A stretch of DNA of 64,000 nucleotides, taken from NCBI RefSeq assembly GCF_003855495.1, contig NZ_CP034088.1, positions 1 to 64,000 of the forward strand, given 5' to 3'. Positions within the stretch are counted from its first letter, which is position 1; each line of letters starts with the position of its first letter. Positions 1 to 9,182 of this stretch are shown piece after piece. A program made the position numbers and the translations under genes. A model generated the notes under the pieces. That model did not search any database, was not told where the DNA came from, and saw only the letters and a list, made by a program, of their open reading frames with translations. The DNA is from Methylocystis rosea. Its GTDB lineage: Bacteria; Pseudomonadota; Alphaproteobacteria; Rhizobiales; Beijerinckiaceae.

Positions 1-5
1 TGCAA

Positions 6-1061
6 ATGAGGGACCCGAAGCTTGCATTCGGTCCTGACCTCGTAAAGCTCATCGCGGAAATCGATGAGTTCAAAGGCCGATGGGAGGCGCTCAAAACGCT
101 CTCGCCGGACCGACTCAGCGCGCTCCGCAAGGTCGCAACCATCGAAAGCGTCGGCTCTTCGACGCGCATTGAGGGGGCGAAGCTATCCGACGCCGAGGTG
201 GAGGATCTGCTCTCGCGCGCCATTTCCATAACGGCGTTCAGCACACGAGACGAGCAGGAAGTCGCCGGATATGCCGAGGCGATGGATCTGGTGTTCGAGG
301 CGCATGTCGATATGCGCCTCACCGAGAATCATGTCCGCCAACTGCATCAGACTTTGCTGCGTCACAGCGACAAGGATGCGCGCCATCGCGGCTCCTATAA
401 GACCCTGTCGAACAATGTCGTCGCGTTTGACGCCGATGGACGGCAAATCGGGGTCGTGTTCGAGACGACCGCGCCTTTCGACACTCCGCGGGAAATGGAG
501 GCGCTCGTCGCCTGGACGCGAAAGGCGCTGGATGAAGAATCGCTGCATCCGCTTATCGTCATCGCCGTCTTCGTCGTGACGTTCCTCGCGATCCACCCCT
601 TTCAGGACGCCAACGGACGGCTCTCGCGCGTGCTCACCACGCTGCTCTTGCTGCGCGCGGGCTACGCCTATGTTCCCTATGCCTCGCTCGAGCGCGTGAT
701 CGAGGAAAACAAGGACCTGTACTATAAGGCGCTCCGTCGTACGCAGACGACGCTCGAGAACGAAACGCCGGATTGGGAGCCGTGGGTCGGATTCTTCCTG
801 CGCTGCCTCAAGCGGCAGAAGGACAGTCTTGCGGCAAGGCTGGAGCAGGAACGGCTTGCTGAGGGCGCCGACGCCAATCTGCCAGCTCTTTCGCTCGAAG
901 TCCTCAAAGCTCTACAGGCAAACGAGCGCCTGACCATCGCGCAACTTGCATCCATCACGGGCGCAAATCGGAATACGCTAAAAGTGCGTCTGCGCGAGCT
1001 GGTCGCGGACGGACGTGTAAAACGGCGCGGCAAAGCGCGCGCCACCTGGTATTCGCTGTGA
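6..1061 (+). CDS. Fic family AMP-transferase-like protein with C-terminal winged helix
   Basis: This 351-residue protein carries the Fic signature HPFQDANGR at about residues 197-205, in which the invariant histidine is the catalytic base for transfer of AMP (or another nucleotide) to protein hydroxyls. The canonical HPFxDGNGR has Gly where this has Ala. An N-terminal autoinhibitory motif of the (S/T)xxxE(G/N) type is visible as STRIEG at about residues 52-57, so this is a self-inhibited Fic protein of the class with the inhibitory helix before the Fic core. The last 60-70 residues resemble a winged helix-turn-helix, as is common in this subfamily. The ATG at position 6 gives a family-typical length, but nothing upstream is visible to confirm it. 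The target protein is unknown. Its neighbour downstream is a DUF6880 gene on the same strand. Confidence 0.88.
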   Translation: MRDPKLAFGPDLVKLIAEIDEFKGRWEALKTLSPDRLSALRKVATIESVGSSTRIEGAKLSDAEVEDLLSRAISITAFSTRDEQEVAGYAEAMDLVFEAHVDMRLTENHVRQLHQTLLRHSDKDARHRGSYKTLSNNVVAFDADGRQIGVVFETTAPFDTPREMEALVAWTRKALDEESLHPLIVIAVFVVTFLAIHPFQDANGRLSRVLTTLLLLRAGYAYVPYASLERVIEENKDLYYKALRRTQTTLENETPDWEPWVGFFLRCLKRQKDSLAARLEQERLAEGADANLPALSLEVLKALQANERLTIAQLASITGANRNTLKVRLRELVADGRVKRRGKARATWYSL

Positions 1062-1146
1062 ACCCCGGTAACCGATCAACGACCGTGCCGTCTTCTCACG
1101 CAATCGTTTTCCCGCGGGTTCACTGTCACGCGAGCTTCGATCCAAC

Positions 1147-2583
1147 ATGGCGCCGAAAAACACCCTCAACGCCCAAAACCTGGAAGCGCTCGGCGCGAAG
1201 CGACTGGCCGAACTGCTGATCGACATCAGCAGCGGTGACGCCGCCGCAAAACGACGCTTGCGACTTGCCCTTGCGGGGGCGCAAAGCCCTGCCGACGCAG
1301 CGCGCGAAATCCGCAAGCGGCTCACCGCCATTTCTCGCTCTCGAAGCTTCGTCGACTGGCAGAACCGCCGCGCGCTCGTCGAGGACCTTGAAACGCAGCG
1401 ACGCGCGATTGTCGAACATGTCGGAAAGGCCGATCCGAAAGAAGCGCTCGATCTCATGTGGCGTTTCATGGCGCTCTCCTCCTCGGTGTTCACGCGTTGC
1501 GATGACAGCAGCGGAACGGTGATCGAAATCTTCCACGACGGCGTGAGCGATCTCGGGCGGCTGGCCGAAGCCGCCGAAGGCGACTCGCAAGAATTGGCCG
1601 ATCGAGCATTTGAAGCTTTGATCGCCAATGACTACGGAGAATTCAACGGTCTTATCGCAACTCTGCGTCCTGCGCTCGGCAACGAAGGTCTCCAACATTT
1701 GAAGCAGCGCTTCGTCGCCCTGTCCAAGGAGCAGATCAGAAAGGCGCCCGAACAGGAGCGCCGAAAAATCGGTTGGGCGACCAGCGGTCCGATTTATGAA
1801 GACGAAATCGCCGACCGTCACCGCGCCCGCGTTATCGAGGGGGCGCTGCGAGACATCGCCGACGCGCTGGGCGACGTCGACGCCTTCATCGCGCAATATG
1901 ATCCAGAAACCCGAAAGGTCCTGCGCATCGCCGCCGAAATTTCCAGGCGGCTCCTTGCCGCCGGCCGCGCGGCGGAAGCGCTGACGGCGCTCGAAGCGGC
2001 GGAACACAGGCGCGCCGGCTGGCCAGAACTCGAGTGGGAAGACGCGCGCATCGCCGCGCTTGACGCCCTCGACCGCCGCGATGATGCGCAGGCGGCGCGC
2101 TGGTCGTGCTTCGAACGATTTCTGTCGGCGCGTCACTTGCGCGACTATCTCAAGCGCCTGCCTGACTTCGACGACGTCGAGGCGGAAAGCCGCGCGCTCG
2201 ATTTCGCAGAGAGTTTCGAGCCTTTCAGCGCGACGCTCTCGTTCCTCGCCGCCTGGCCAGCGCCGGATCGGGCAGCGAAGCTCGTACTCGCGCGCGCCGA
2301 AAAATTGGATGGCGATCGATATGAGCTTCTGACGCCTGTCGCGGAAGTGCTGGCAGGCAAGCATCCCTTGGCTGCGACGCTGGCGCTCCGCGCTATGATC
2401 GAATTCTCTCTCGATCACGGCAGGTCCAGTCGATACAAGCACACCGCGCGACATTTTCAGGAATGCACGGGTCTTGCTCCTACGATTCCGGATTTCGGAC
2501 AGCATGAAACGCACGAAGCTTTTGTGGCGCGGATGCGCGGCAAGCACGGCAAGAAAAGTTCGTTCTGGAATCTTCTGCCATGA
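1147..2583 (+). CDS. DUF6880 family protein
   Basis: This 478-residue protein starts with an N-terminal segment (NLEALGAKRLAELL followed by ISSGDAAAKRRLRLALAG) that I recognise from the DUF6880 family of alphaproteobacterial accessory regions. The whole chain looks alpha-helical and repeat-like, with many Leu/Ala/Glu/Arg helices and no signal peptide or membrane segment. The function is not known. It lies 85 bases after the Fic gene on the same strand and its stop overlaps the next small ORF by four bases (ATGA). The family call is from memory of the N-terminal pattern, not from a search. Confidence 0.7.
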   Translation: MAPKNTLNAQNLEALGAKRLAELLIDISSGDAAAKRRLRLALAGAQSPADAAREIRKRLTAISRSRSFVDWQNRRALVEDLETQRRAIVEHVGKADPKEALDLMWRFMALSSSVFTRCDDSSGTVIEIFHDGVSDLGRLAEAAEGDSQELADRAFEALIANDYGEFNGLIATLRPALGNEGLQHLKQRFVALSKEQIRKAPEQERRKIGWATSGPIYEDEIADRHRARVIEGALRDIADALGDVDAFIAQYDPETRKVLRIAAEISRRLLAAGRAAEALTALEAAEHRRAGWPELEWEDARIAALDALDRRDDAQAARWSCFERFLSARHLRDYLKRLPDFDDVEAESRALDFAESFEPFSATLSFLAAWPAPDRAAKLVLARAEKLDGDRYELLTPVAEVLAGKHPLAATLALRAMIEFSLDHGRSSRYKHTARHFQECTGLAPTIPDFGQHETHEAFVARMRGKHGKKSSFWNLLP

Positions 2584-3020
2584 AAGTTCCCGCGCATCGG
2601 ACCTCAAAACATAGGTCTGGAATCGGGAGGCAAACCGGTCTTTGCGTGACCCGACTGCTTGTGGGAACGATGCGCCACAACCTGACGTTCGAGAGGGACC
2701 GACAAGCGGACATCGCGAACGGTTCGCCCCTGCGCGCCGCCCGCACCGAAACCGCCAGTCCTGGTGATGGGAACAGGTTGCCGCGCCGTCGCATGGCATC
2801 AGGCGCCCTCGCCGCGCATCTGATCCGCCGGATCGACAACAACAAGGCTGTTCTTTCGCTCGTGCTCGCCAGTGCGGCAGTCGAGGCCGATCCGATCAAA
2901 GGCAAAACGGACTTCGACCTCAAGACTGCCTGCCTGGAGGCGATCGCGGCATTGCGCGCGATCACCGCGAAGCCGTCGCCGCAGCGGCGGCAGCTTGCTA
3001 GCCGACCCGTTGCGGGTTGA
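2580..3020 (+). CDS. Hypothetical protein, doubtful
   Basis: This 146-codon frame overlaps the preceding stop by ATGA, which is the best argument for translation. The first half is Arg-rich and low in structure, whereas the last 70 residues (from about ALAAHLIRRIDNNKAVLS) look like a normal helical protein with alternating hydrophobic positions. It could be a real small gene coupled to the DUF6880 gene, the remnant of a larger gene, or a chance frame in GC-rich DNA. No family was recognised. Confidence 0.3.
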   Translation: MKVPAHRTSKHRSGIGRQTGLCVTRLLVGTMRHNLTFERDRQADIANGSPLRAARTETASPGDGNRLPRRRMASGALAAHLIRRIDNNKAVLSLVLASAAVEADPIKGKTDFDLKTACLEAIAALRAITAKPSPQRRQLASRPVAG

Positions 3021-3426
3021 TCGTGAAAGTTCCGGACGCCGGCCAGGGTACGCCGCGGTCGAGACGCATCGCACAGCGTGGCCTTTCCTGCAGGAAGCTC
3101 TCGAATTCCTTCCAGTTTGCCGCAGCCCCCACGCCTTCCCGAGTCGACGACGCAGGCGCCCTCCATGGAACTGCTCGATGCCGGCCGGCTGCCCCCAGCC
3201 AACCTGAGTCCGGCCGATCTCGCCCGAACAAATGTCGTTGCCGCATGGAAGGAGCGGTCAATCGCTCCGGATGGCTGACAGATAGCGGGGGCGCACCGGA
3301 TTGGCAGAACCAGGCGCAGCGAAAGTCGACAAGGGAAAAAACACGATTGCGCGATACAAATCGCGGTTGAAAAGTTAACGTGACGTGCCGTTGGGCACGT
3401 AGACGGAGACCTGAGAAGAAAAGCCT
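3021..3426. other. Intergenic region upstream of the Iet defence pair
   Basis: About 400 bases without a convincing gene. Short frames are present on both strands but have Arg/Pro/Ser-rich compositions typical of shadow frames. The segment presumably contains the promoter for the ATPase-protease pair. A purine-rich ribosome-binding stretch (GAGAAGAAAAG) lies just before the ATG at 3427. No tRNA, repeat or strong hairpin was seen. Confidence 0.4.
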
Positions 3427-4413
3427 ATGACCACCGCCCGCCACATCGTGACGCTGCTCAAGAGCCATATTGCCGGTGATGAGGATCGCTTCCTCTCGAC
3501 CGCTATGCAACTCGCTGCGCATGAAGCGCGTCAGGGCCACGGCAAGCTTGCTCAGGAACTAAAGGACCTGATTGACTCGGCGAAAAGCAGGGACGCTGGC
3601 ATAGCCAAGAGCGCGCGGCCAGTCCCCCTCGCTCAGCCAAAGGGTGAGCTCGCGGGGCTCCTGCATGCCCGCTATCCGGACCTGCGGCTGACCGATATGG
3701 TTCTACCTGACAGCTTGCGGCATCGCCTGCAGCGCGTGCTCGACGAGCAGCGCCAGCAAGTCAGCCTACGCGAGCATGGGCTGATGCCTCGCCGCAAGCT
3801 TCTCCTCGTCGGTCCGCCCGGCTCTGGCAAGACGATGACGGCTTCGGCGTTGGCCGGCGAGCTCCATCTGCCGCTCTTCACGATCGTCCTCGATGGGCTC
3901 ATCACAAAATTTATGGGTGAGACCGCCGGCAAGTTGCGCCTCGTGTTCGATGCCATCCAGACGACGCGAGGCATCTACTTCTTCGACGAGTTCGATGCCA
4001 TCGGCGCACGTCGGGGAGAACGCCAGGATGTCGGCGAAATCCGTCGCGTGCTGAATTCGTTCCTGCAGTTTCTCGAGCAAGACGACAGTCAGAGCCTAAT
4101 CATCGCGGCAACGAACCACCCCGAGCTCCTCGACAGGGCCCTGTTTCGCCGCTTCGACGACGTCATGGAATACGTCGTCCCTGACCGGCCGCTCATCGAG
4201 GCACTTCTGCGGACCCGACTCGATCGCTTCGACACCAGGGGGCTTGCCTGGAACGAGGCGATCACTCAGGCCGAGAAATTGTCCCAGGCGGAGATCACCC
4301 GCGCAGCGGACGACGCAGTAAAAACAATCATATTGCGGGGCGGGAAGCGGATCACGACGGAGGCGGTTCTAGACGCGCTGGCGGAACGCCGGCAGGCCTC
4401 GCTGTCTGATTAG
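3427..4413 (+). CDS. ietA: IetA-like AAA+ ATPase of an Iet defence system
   Basis: This 328-residue AAA+ ATPase has a Walker A motif GPPGSGKT (about residues 129-136), a Walker B motif YFFDEFDAIG (about 183-192), a sensor-1 segment AATNHPELLD and the ALFRRFDD arginine-finger region that follows. It ends 17 bases before a subtilisin-like protease gene. The pair of a roughly 330-residue AAA+ ATPase and a roughly 800-residue S8 protease corresponds to ietA-ietS, described first on an Agrobacterium Ti plasmid and later listed as an antiphage system. By inference the ATPase senses infection and remodels or feeds substrate to the protease. It has no membrane segments, so it should act in the cytoplasm. 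The start is supported by the purine-rich site just upstream. Confidence 0.88.
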   Translation: MTTARHIVTLLKSHIAGDEDRFLSTAMQLAAHEARQGHGKLAQELKDLIDSAKSRDAGIAKSARPVPLAQPKGELAGLLHARYPDLRLTDMVLPDSLRHRLQRVLDEQRQQVSLREHGLMPRRKLLLVGPPGSGKTMTASALAGELHLPLFTIVLDGLITKFMGETAGKLRLVFDAIQTTRGIYFFDEFDAIGARRGERQDVGEIRRVLNSFLQFLEQDDSQSLIIAATNHPELLDRALFRRFDDVMEYVVPDRPLIEALLRTRLDRFDTRGLAWNEAITQAEKLSQAEITRAADDAVKTIILRGGKRITTEAVLDALAERRQASLSD

Positions 4414-4430
4414 CGATAGCACAGGTCATA

Positions 4431-6899
4431 ATGGCAGACGACTTTCCGCGCGACCGTCCCCACATCCACCTCCTCAACAATGGCGTCCGAGAAGCGTATC
4501 GGCGGCCAAACCAACGCATCGAGCCATCGCCACTCCCTGCGCGTGACCGAGCAGGGCACGCAACCGCGCTTTTGCAATCGATTGAGCAGGCAGTGGAGGG
4601 TGCGCGCCAGCAGATTGCCGCGCGCAACGTACAGCTCTCGGTTGGCACCCCCGGCTTCTACCTTGAGATCGATCTGCCATCGTCGGAGCGAGCTGGCCTC
4701 GACCAGCTGGCCGATCGTCGGCAGCATATGGAGCTCGTGGCCGTCCATGAGCCGGTGCAACCCGGCGCACCGATCACGGCTTCAGTGTTCGTGCCGCAAC
4801 GCGCAGAAGCCTACTATCAGCTAAAGGTGGAGGCGTATCGAGACATCGACACAGGCCGCGGCAGACCTCGGAACGAGCCGCTCGTCTCGCGCATTGAGAC
4901 CGTGCGTCTGGCGACAGCGAGATCATTGTTCACCGATGAAGCGGTCCTGTTTCCTCAAGCCGCCGACGAGCAGGTTTGGTGGGAGGTCTGGCTGCGCGAG
5001 CGCGGGCGCGAGAATTTCGAGCGCATTGCCCAGGCGCTGAATCTAACTGTGCGGACGCATGCCGTCAGGTTTCCGGAGCGCATCGTCATGCTGGCCCTCG
5101 CCAGCGTGGCGATGCTTGATCGGCTGGTCGCGCACAGCGACGTCGTTGCAGAACTGCGACGCGCCAAGGACACGCCGTCCTTCTTCATGGGGTTGGGCGG
5201 CGCCGAGCAACGAGACTGGAGCGACGAGCTTCTCGAGCGCGTGACGCCACCGCAGGCCGACGTCGCGATCTGCGTCCTAGACAGCGGGGTTAGGCGAGCC
5301 CATCCGCTGATCGAACCTGCGCTTGCCGCCGAGGACTGGCACACGATTCGACCCGCCTGGGGCAGCGACGACACTCCAGCCTGGAACGGCCACGGCACAA
5401 GGATGGCAGGCGTGGGCCTGTATGGCGATCTGGTCCCCGTCCTGGCGGCAGGCGATCCGGTCCCACTGCCCTTTCGCCTCGAAAGCGTTCGCATTCTGCC
5501 GCCAGAGGAAGAGGCAAACGATCCGGAGCTCTACGGCGCCATCACCGGCGAAGCGATCGCGCGCGCCGAGATCCAGGCGCCGAACCGACGCCGCGCGATT
5601 GCCATGGCTGTGACCAGCGCAAATCCCGCGCGTGGAAGGCCGACCTCATGGTCTGCGGCCGTCGACCAGCTCTGTTTCGAGGAAGAACAGCGGCGCCTGA
5701 TCATCCTTTCGGCCGGCAACATCGGTGACGACCTCATGCCGGCGGATCATCTGACGCGTAACGACCTTGAGGCTGTGGATGATCCCGCCCAGGCTTGGAA
5801 CGCGCTGACGGTCGGGGCCTTCACGGAGAAGGTGGACATCGTCGACGCCGCTTATGCCGGCTACGCGCCAATCGCGCCGGCCGGCGAGCTTTCTCCACGC
5901 AGTCGGACGTCAGTCGTATGGGACAGGCAGTGGCCGGTGAAACCCGACGTTGTGTTCGAAGGCGGTAATCTCGGCCATGACGGAGCCTTGCCAGGGGAGC
6001 CGATCGACGATCTGCAGGTTCTGACGACGTTCTACCGTCCAGACCTTCGCCACTTCACCACCATCGGCGATACCAGCGCCGCGACCGCGCACGCGGCGCG
6101 AATGGCTGGACAGATCTTGGCGGCGCGTCCCGAACTGTGGCCTGAAACTGTCCGGGCCCTGATCGTCCACTCAGCCGAGTGGACACCAGCGATGCGCGCA
6201 CGGATTGACGCATGCAATGGCGCGAAAGGTCAAATCCAGGCGCTGGTGCGGCGCTATGGCTACGGCGTACCAGATCTCCGGCGCGCGCTCCTGTCGACGG
6301 TGAATGACCTCACGCTCATCGTGGAAGACGAATTGCAGCCGTTTCACCGCGAGGCCGGGGCGACCGCGAAAACGCGCGACATGAAGTTACATCGCCTGCC
6401 ATGGCCCAAGGAGCAGCTGGCTGCCCTCGGCGCGGCACATGTGGAGCTCCGCGCGACGCTGTCGTACTACATCGAACCCAACCCCGGCGAACGCGGATGG
6501 ACCCGTCGGCATCGCTACGCCTCTCACGGCCTGAGATTCCGGGTTAAGTCGGCGACCGAAACCGTCGACGAATTTCGGGCTCGCATCAATCAGGCCGCAC
6601 GCGACGAAGAGGAGGGAGCCCCGGTTGGAGGTGGAGAGGAATGGCTGCTCGGCACGTTTCGCGATCGTGGCTCCCTGCATAGCGATTTCTGGTCTGGCAC
6701 CGCTGCCGATCTCGCCGAGCGAGACGCGATCGGCATCTTCCCGGTCGGCGGTTGGTGGAAGGAAAAACCTTACCTGGAACGGTTCGACGCGATCACGCGA
6801 TACGCATTGATCGTGACCATCAGAGCGCCCGGCGCCGCGGTCGACATATTCACACCGGTGGAAGCGGCCGTCGCTGTGCCGATCGCGATCGAGACCTGA
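4431..6899 (+). CDS. ietS: IetS-like subtilisin-family (S8) serine protease
   Basis: This 822-residue protein contains the full S8 catalytic triad: Asp at about residue 284 in VLDSGVRRAHPL, His at about 321 in NGHGTRMAG, and Ser at about 549 in GDTSAATAHAARMAG. There is no signal peptide, so it is an intracellular protease. About 280 residues precede the catalytic domain and about 200 follow, as expected for IetS and not for secreted subtilases. It is co-transcribed with the AAA+ ATPase (17-base gap) and followed after only five bases by a nuclease-like gene. In the known system both partners are needed for protection. The protease target is unknown, and abortive infection through host protein cleavage is a plausible but unproven mode. 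Confidence 0.88.
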   Translation: MADDFPRDRPHIHLLNNGVREAYRRPNQRIEPSPLPARDRAGHATALLQSIEQAVEGARQQIAARNVQLSVGTPGFYLEIDLPSSERAGLDQLADRRQHMELVAVHEPVQPGAPITASVFVPQRAEAYYQLKVEAYRDIDTGRGRPRNEPLVSRIETVRLATARSLFTDEAVLFPQAADEQVWWEVWLRERGRENFERIAQALNLTVRTHAVRFPERIVMLALASVAMLDRLVAHSDVVAELRRAKDTPSFFMGLGGAEQRDWSDELLERVTPPQADVAICVLDSGVRRAHPLIEPALAAEDWHTIRPAWGSDDTPAWNGHGTRMAGVGLYGDLVPVLAAGDPVPLPFRLESVRILPPEEEANDPELYGAITGEAIARAEIQAPNRRRAIAMAVTSANPARGRPTSWSAAVDQLCFEEEQRRLIILSAGNIGDDLMPADHLTRNDLEAVDDPAQAWNALTVGAFTEKVDIVDAAYAGYAPIAPAGELSPRSRTSVVWDRQWPVKPDVVFEGGNLGHDGALPGEPIDDLQVLTTFYRPDLRHFTTIGDTSAATAHAARMAGQILAARPELWPETVRALIVHSAEWTPAMRARIDACNGAKGQIQALVRRYGYGVPDLRRALLSTVNDLTLIVEDELQPFHREAGATAKTRDMKLHRLPWPKEQLAALGAAHVELRATLSYYIEPNPGERGWTRRHRYASHGLRFRVKSATETVDEFRARINQAARDEEEGAPVGGGEEWLLGTFRDRGSLHSDFWSGTAADLAERDAIGIFPVGGWWKEKPYLERFDAITRYALIVTIRAPGAAVDIFTPVEAAVAVPIAIET

Positions 6900-6904
6900 C
6901 GGCG

Positions 6905-8476
6905 ATGGCGCGGCGGGACATCGGGTCAATAGGCGAGAATAATTTTCTCAGCTGGTGCGAGCCCGAGGGATTTCGCGCGCAGAAATCTCACGTTGACCGG
7001 TTAGGTTGGGATTTCTTGCTTGAAAGCGAGCCATTGCGGACGCGGGACCGGCCCCTCGACGCCCAGAACGATCTTCCGAAATTCCTCATTCAGGTGAAGT
7101 CGACCGAGACCTCAGGCAGGGCGCCGCGGATCAAACTGTCCGCCCTGAAGCATCTTGTTGACGCCGACCTCCCGGCGGCGGTGGTCACGTTGTTTTACGC
7201 GAAGGGCGCCCGGCTACCCACACGCGGCTTGCTCGTTCCCGTCGATGACGCGCTTGTCACGGACACGCTCCGGCGCGTGCGCCGGGAGGAAGCACGGGGA
7301 AACCGTTCCATCCACAGAACCACCATTCCGGTCCCGCTGGATCGCGCCATCGAGATCAGCCCGACTGGGGAGGGATTGGCGAGAGCCCTTAACACGATGA
7401 TCGGCGGCGCAGTGTCGACCTACATCGCGGGAAAAATATCTCATCGCCAGACCTGCGGCTTTGAGGACAAAGCGCTGGTTGGAACCTTTTTTGTCCCCGG
7501 CGAACAGGCTGCGAAAAAGCTCAGTCACCTCTTTCTCGGCGGACCGCGCGAGCTGCGAGTATTCGACCTCACGATCGAGCGCCGCCGGTTCGGCATCGCA
7601 CTCGAAAACGACCGCGATCACTTTCGCCGGGCGGTCCTTGAGGTGGACGCACCGCCCTTGCTGACGTCCACCATCGAGCTCGCGACGATCGAGGGCGAGT
7701 GGATTTCGCTGCAGATGGACGGCTTCTTTCCGCCTCCGCTACAGCGAGACGTTAGTGGTCCGCTCCGGTTCGCCAACCGGTATCTCGAATTCGTTCTTAA
7801 TTTCGACGATGAGCATGCAGGGCTGAGTTTTGATTATAATGGTGACCGAATCGTCCCTTTCGAAGAAGCGGTCAATATGGTCGAAGTCGGCTCAATTCTT
7901 GCGCGCCCAGAGAAGACTTTGACCATCCGTTTCAAGGGAGCAAAGCTCGACCTCGCCATGGGTCTGGAGGTGGGGCCATTCGGACGTTGGCTGCACGCCG
8001 CACCTACGCTTCGCAGGATCGTGTCGGCTCTCTCACGCTCGAAGCGTCATTACGCTTATCAAGTCGAGCTGAGGTCTTTTTACGAATGGATTGAAGCACA
8101 CAACGAATATTTGGCGCTTCTGTCGATGCCAGGGGTGCACATGACCTTCCCGCGCTGGTCCGACGATGCCATCGTGGAGCACCAGGACGCAATATTGACG
8201 CCGTTCTCTCTCGTATTCGGTGATGCCGAATACACTGCGCTCATCGAGATCCCGATCGCGTCCGTGAAGCGCGGCGAGGACGCGATCACCGTAGTCGGCG
8301 GCCAGCCCAACGTCGTAGCAGATGTCGTCCGAAGGGCAGGTGCGGACACAAATGATTTCATTGAGTCCGCGATCGAGCAGTCAAAGCGCCAGAGGAAGAA
8401 GTTCGAGCCCGCGCTTGTTGCCGGCGGCTTTGAGAATTGGCGTACGGTGATGCTACCTGTGTCTCAAGTGGCGTGA
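6905..8476 (+). CDS. Putative PD-(D/E)xK nuclease coupled to the Iet pair
   Basis: The ATG at 6905 lies five bases after the protease stop, so I prefer it to the longer frame that begins inside the protease gene. The 523-residue product begins with a restriction-endonuclease-like core: Glu in SIGENNF, Asp in LGWDFLLES and the QxK motif in FLIQVKST, all within the first 80 residues. This spacing resembles DUF4365-type PD-(D/E)xK nucleases. The remaining 400 residues contain beta-rich segments that I do not recognise. Tight spacing argues that it works with IetA and IetS, although published Iet loci are defined by two genes. It could instead be an independent single-gene nuclease that happens to be co-transcribed. 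Confidence 0.62.
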   Translation: MARRDIGSIGENNFLSWCEPEGFRAQKSHVDRLGWDFLLESEPLRTRDRPLDAQNDLPKFLIQVKSTETSGRAPRIKLSALKHLVDADLPAAVVTLFYAKGARLPTRGLLVPVDDALVTDTLRRVRREEARGNRSIHRTTIPVPLDRAIEISPTGEGLARALNTMIGGAVSTYIAGKISHRQTCGFEDKALVGTFFVPGEQAAKKLSHLFLGGPRELRVFDLTIERRRFGIALENDRDHFRRAVLEVDAPPLLTSTIELATIEGEWISLQMDGFFPPPLQRDVSGPLRFANRYLEFVLNFDDEHAGLSFDYNGDRIVPFEEAVNMVEVGSILARPEKTLTIRFKGAKLDLAMGLEVGPFGRWLHAAPTLRRIVSALSRSKRHYAYQVELRSFYEWIEAHNEYLALLSMPGVHMTFPRWSDDAIVEHQDAILTPFSLVFGDAEYTALIEIPIASVKRGEDAITVVGGQPNVVADVVRRAGADTNDFIESAIEQSKRQRKKFEPALVAGGFENWRTVMLPVSQVA

Positions 8477-8498
8477 TGACGATCCAGCGGGCAGGACG

Positions 8499-8660
8499 AT
8501 GAAAGAGAGACCCTTCACCAGGCCAACAATCGTTGCGGCAAACCAATTTCTAGCCGACGTGATCCGTACCCATACAATAGATCAACAAGATCGCATTGCG
8601 ATTGTCACTCGAAGACGAGATTCCATCCGACACTGCTTTGGGAATCGAGAAGAAGTGTGA
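8499..8660 (+). CDS. Small ORF after the Iet locus, doubtful
   Basis: A 53-codon frame starts at an ATG preceded by GCAGGACG, a weak ribosome-binding site, 22 bases after the nuclease gene. The predicted product is charged and protein-like in composition, with no membrane segment and no recognisable family. It may be a small member of the Iet operon, the start of a decayed gene, or chance. Confidence 0.25.
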   Translation: MKERPFTRPTIVAANQFLADVIRTHTIDQQDRIAIVTRRRDSIRHCFGNREEV

Positions 8661-9182
8661 CCGCCTTGGGCGCTTGTTCCTAGAGAGATCGCCCGACCCA
8701 ATCGAAACCGCATCGATCGCCACGCGCCCAACATTCACCAACGGCGGCAATCTTGACCGTGATTCTGGCCGCTGAGAGCGGGAAGCCCGTTGATCTCAGG
8801 TGGACTTCGCCGAGACAGGCCGCTTGTCCCGGCGCCTCAGCTGACGCCGAACGGCCCCGCTTGGTGGGTGGGGGGTGGGGTTTTCGGGATCAGTCCGGTT
8901 CGGCCGGGACCAGATCAGCTGCAGGTCGATCTCGCCTTCGACCTCGACCAGCGTGGCGTAGATCGGAGCAGGGAAGCTCGGATCGTCTAGCCTCTGCCCG
9001 AGGCATAATTGGCCCATGCGTTGAGTGTGCAGGCCCGGTTGAGAACGGGGCGTCGCACCAAAACTGCAGGGGAGTTGCCGCAAAAGCGAACTGCCCAGGA
9101 GCGGACATTCGTAACGTCCGGAAGGGGTCAAGGTGAGCCCTCGAGGGAGAGCATCGGGAACGTCTGCTTTCTTCGAACTCCG
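8661..9182. other. Apparently non-coding stretch between Iet locus and broken toprim gene
   Basis: About 520 bases with no credible gene. The one notable element is a run of guanines at 8863-8880 (GGTGGGTG followed by GGGGGTGGGG) on the plus strand, which could form a G-quadruplex. The plus-strand Iet genes and the minus-strand toprim gene converge across this region, so a terminator is expected, but no clear hairpin with a U tract was found. Confidence 0.4.

Noticed and set aside
1126..2799. Long minus-strand open frame opposite the DUF6880 gene
   Set aside because: Composition is Arg/Phe/Gly-rich without any recognisable pattern, and the plus-strand gene has family-like sequence. Long antisense frames are common in GC-rich DNA.
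8753..9136. 127-codon plus-strand frame between Iet locus and IS66
   Set aside because: Low-complexity, Arg/Gly-rich, with no ribosome-binding site and no familiar pattern.
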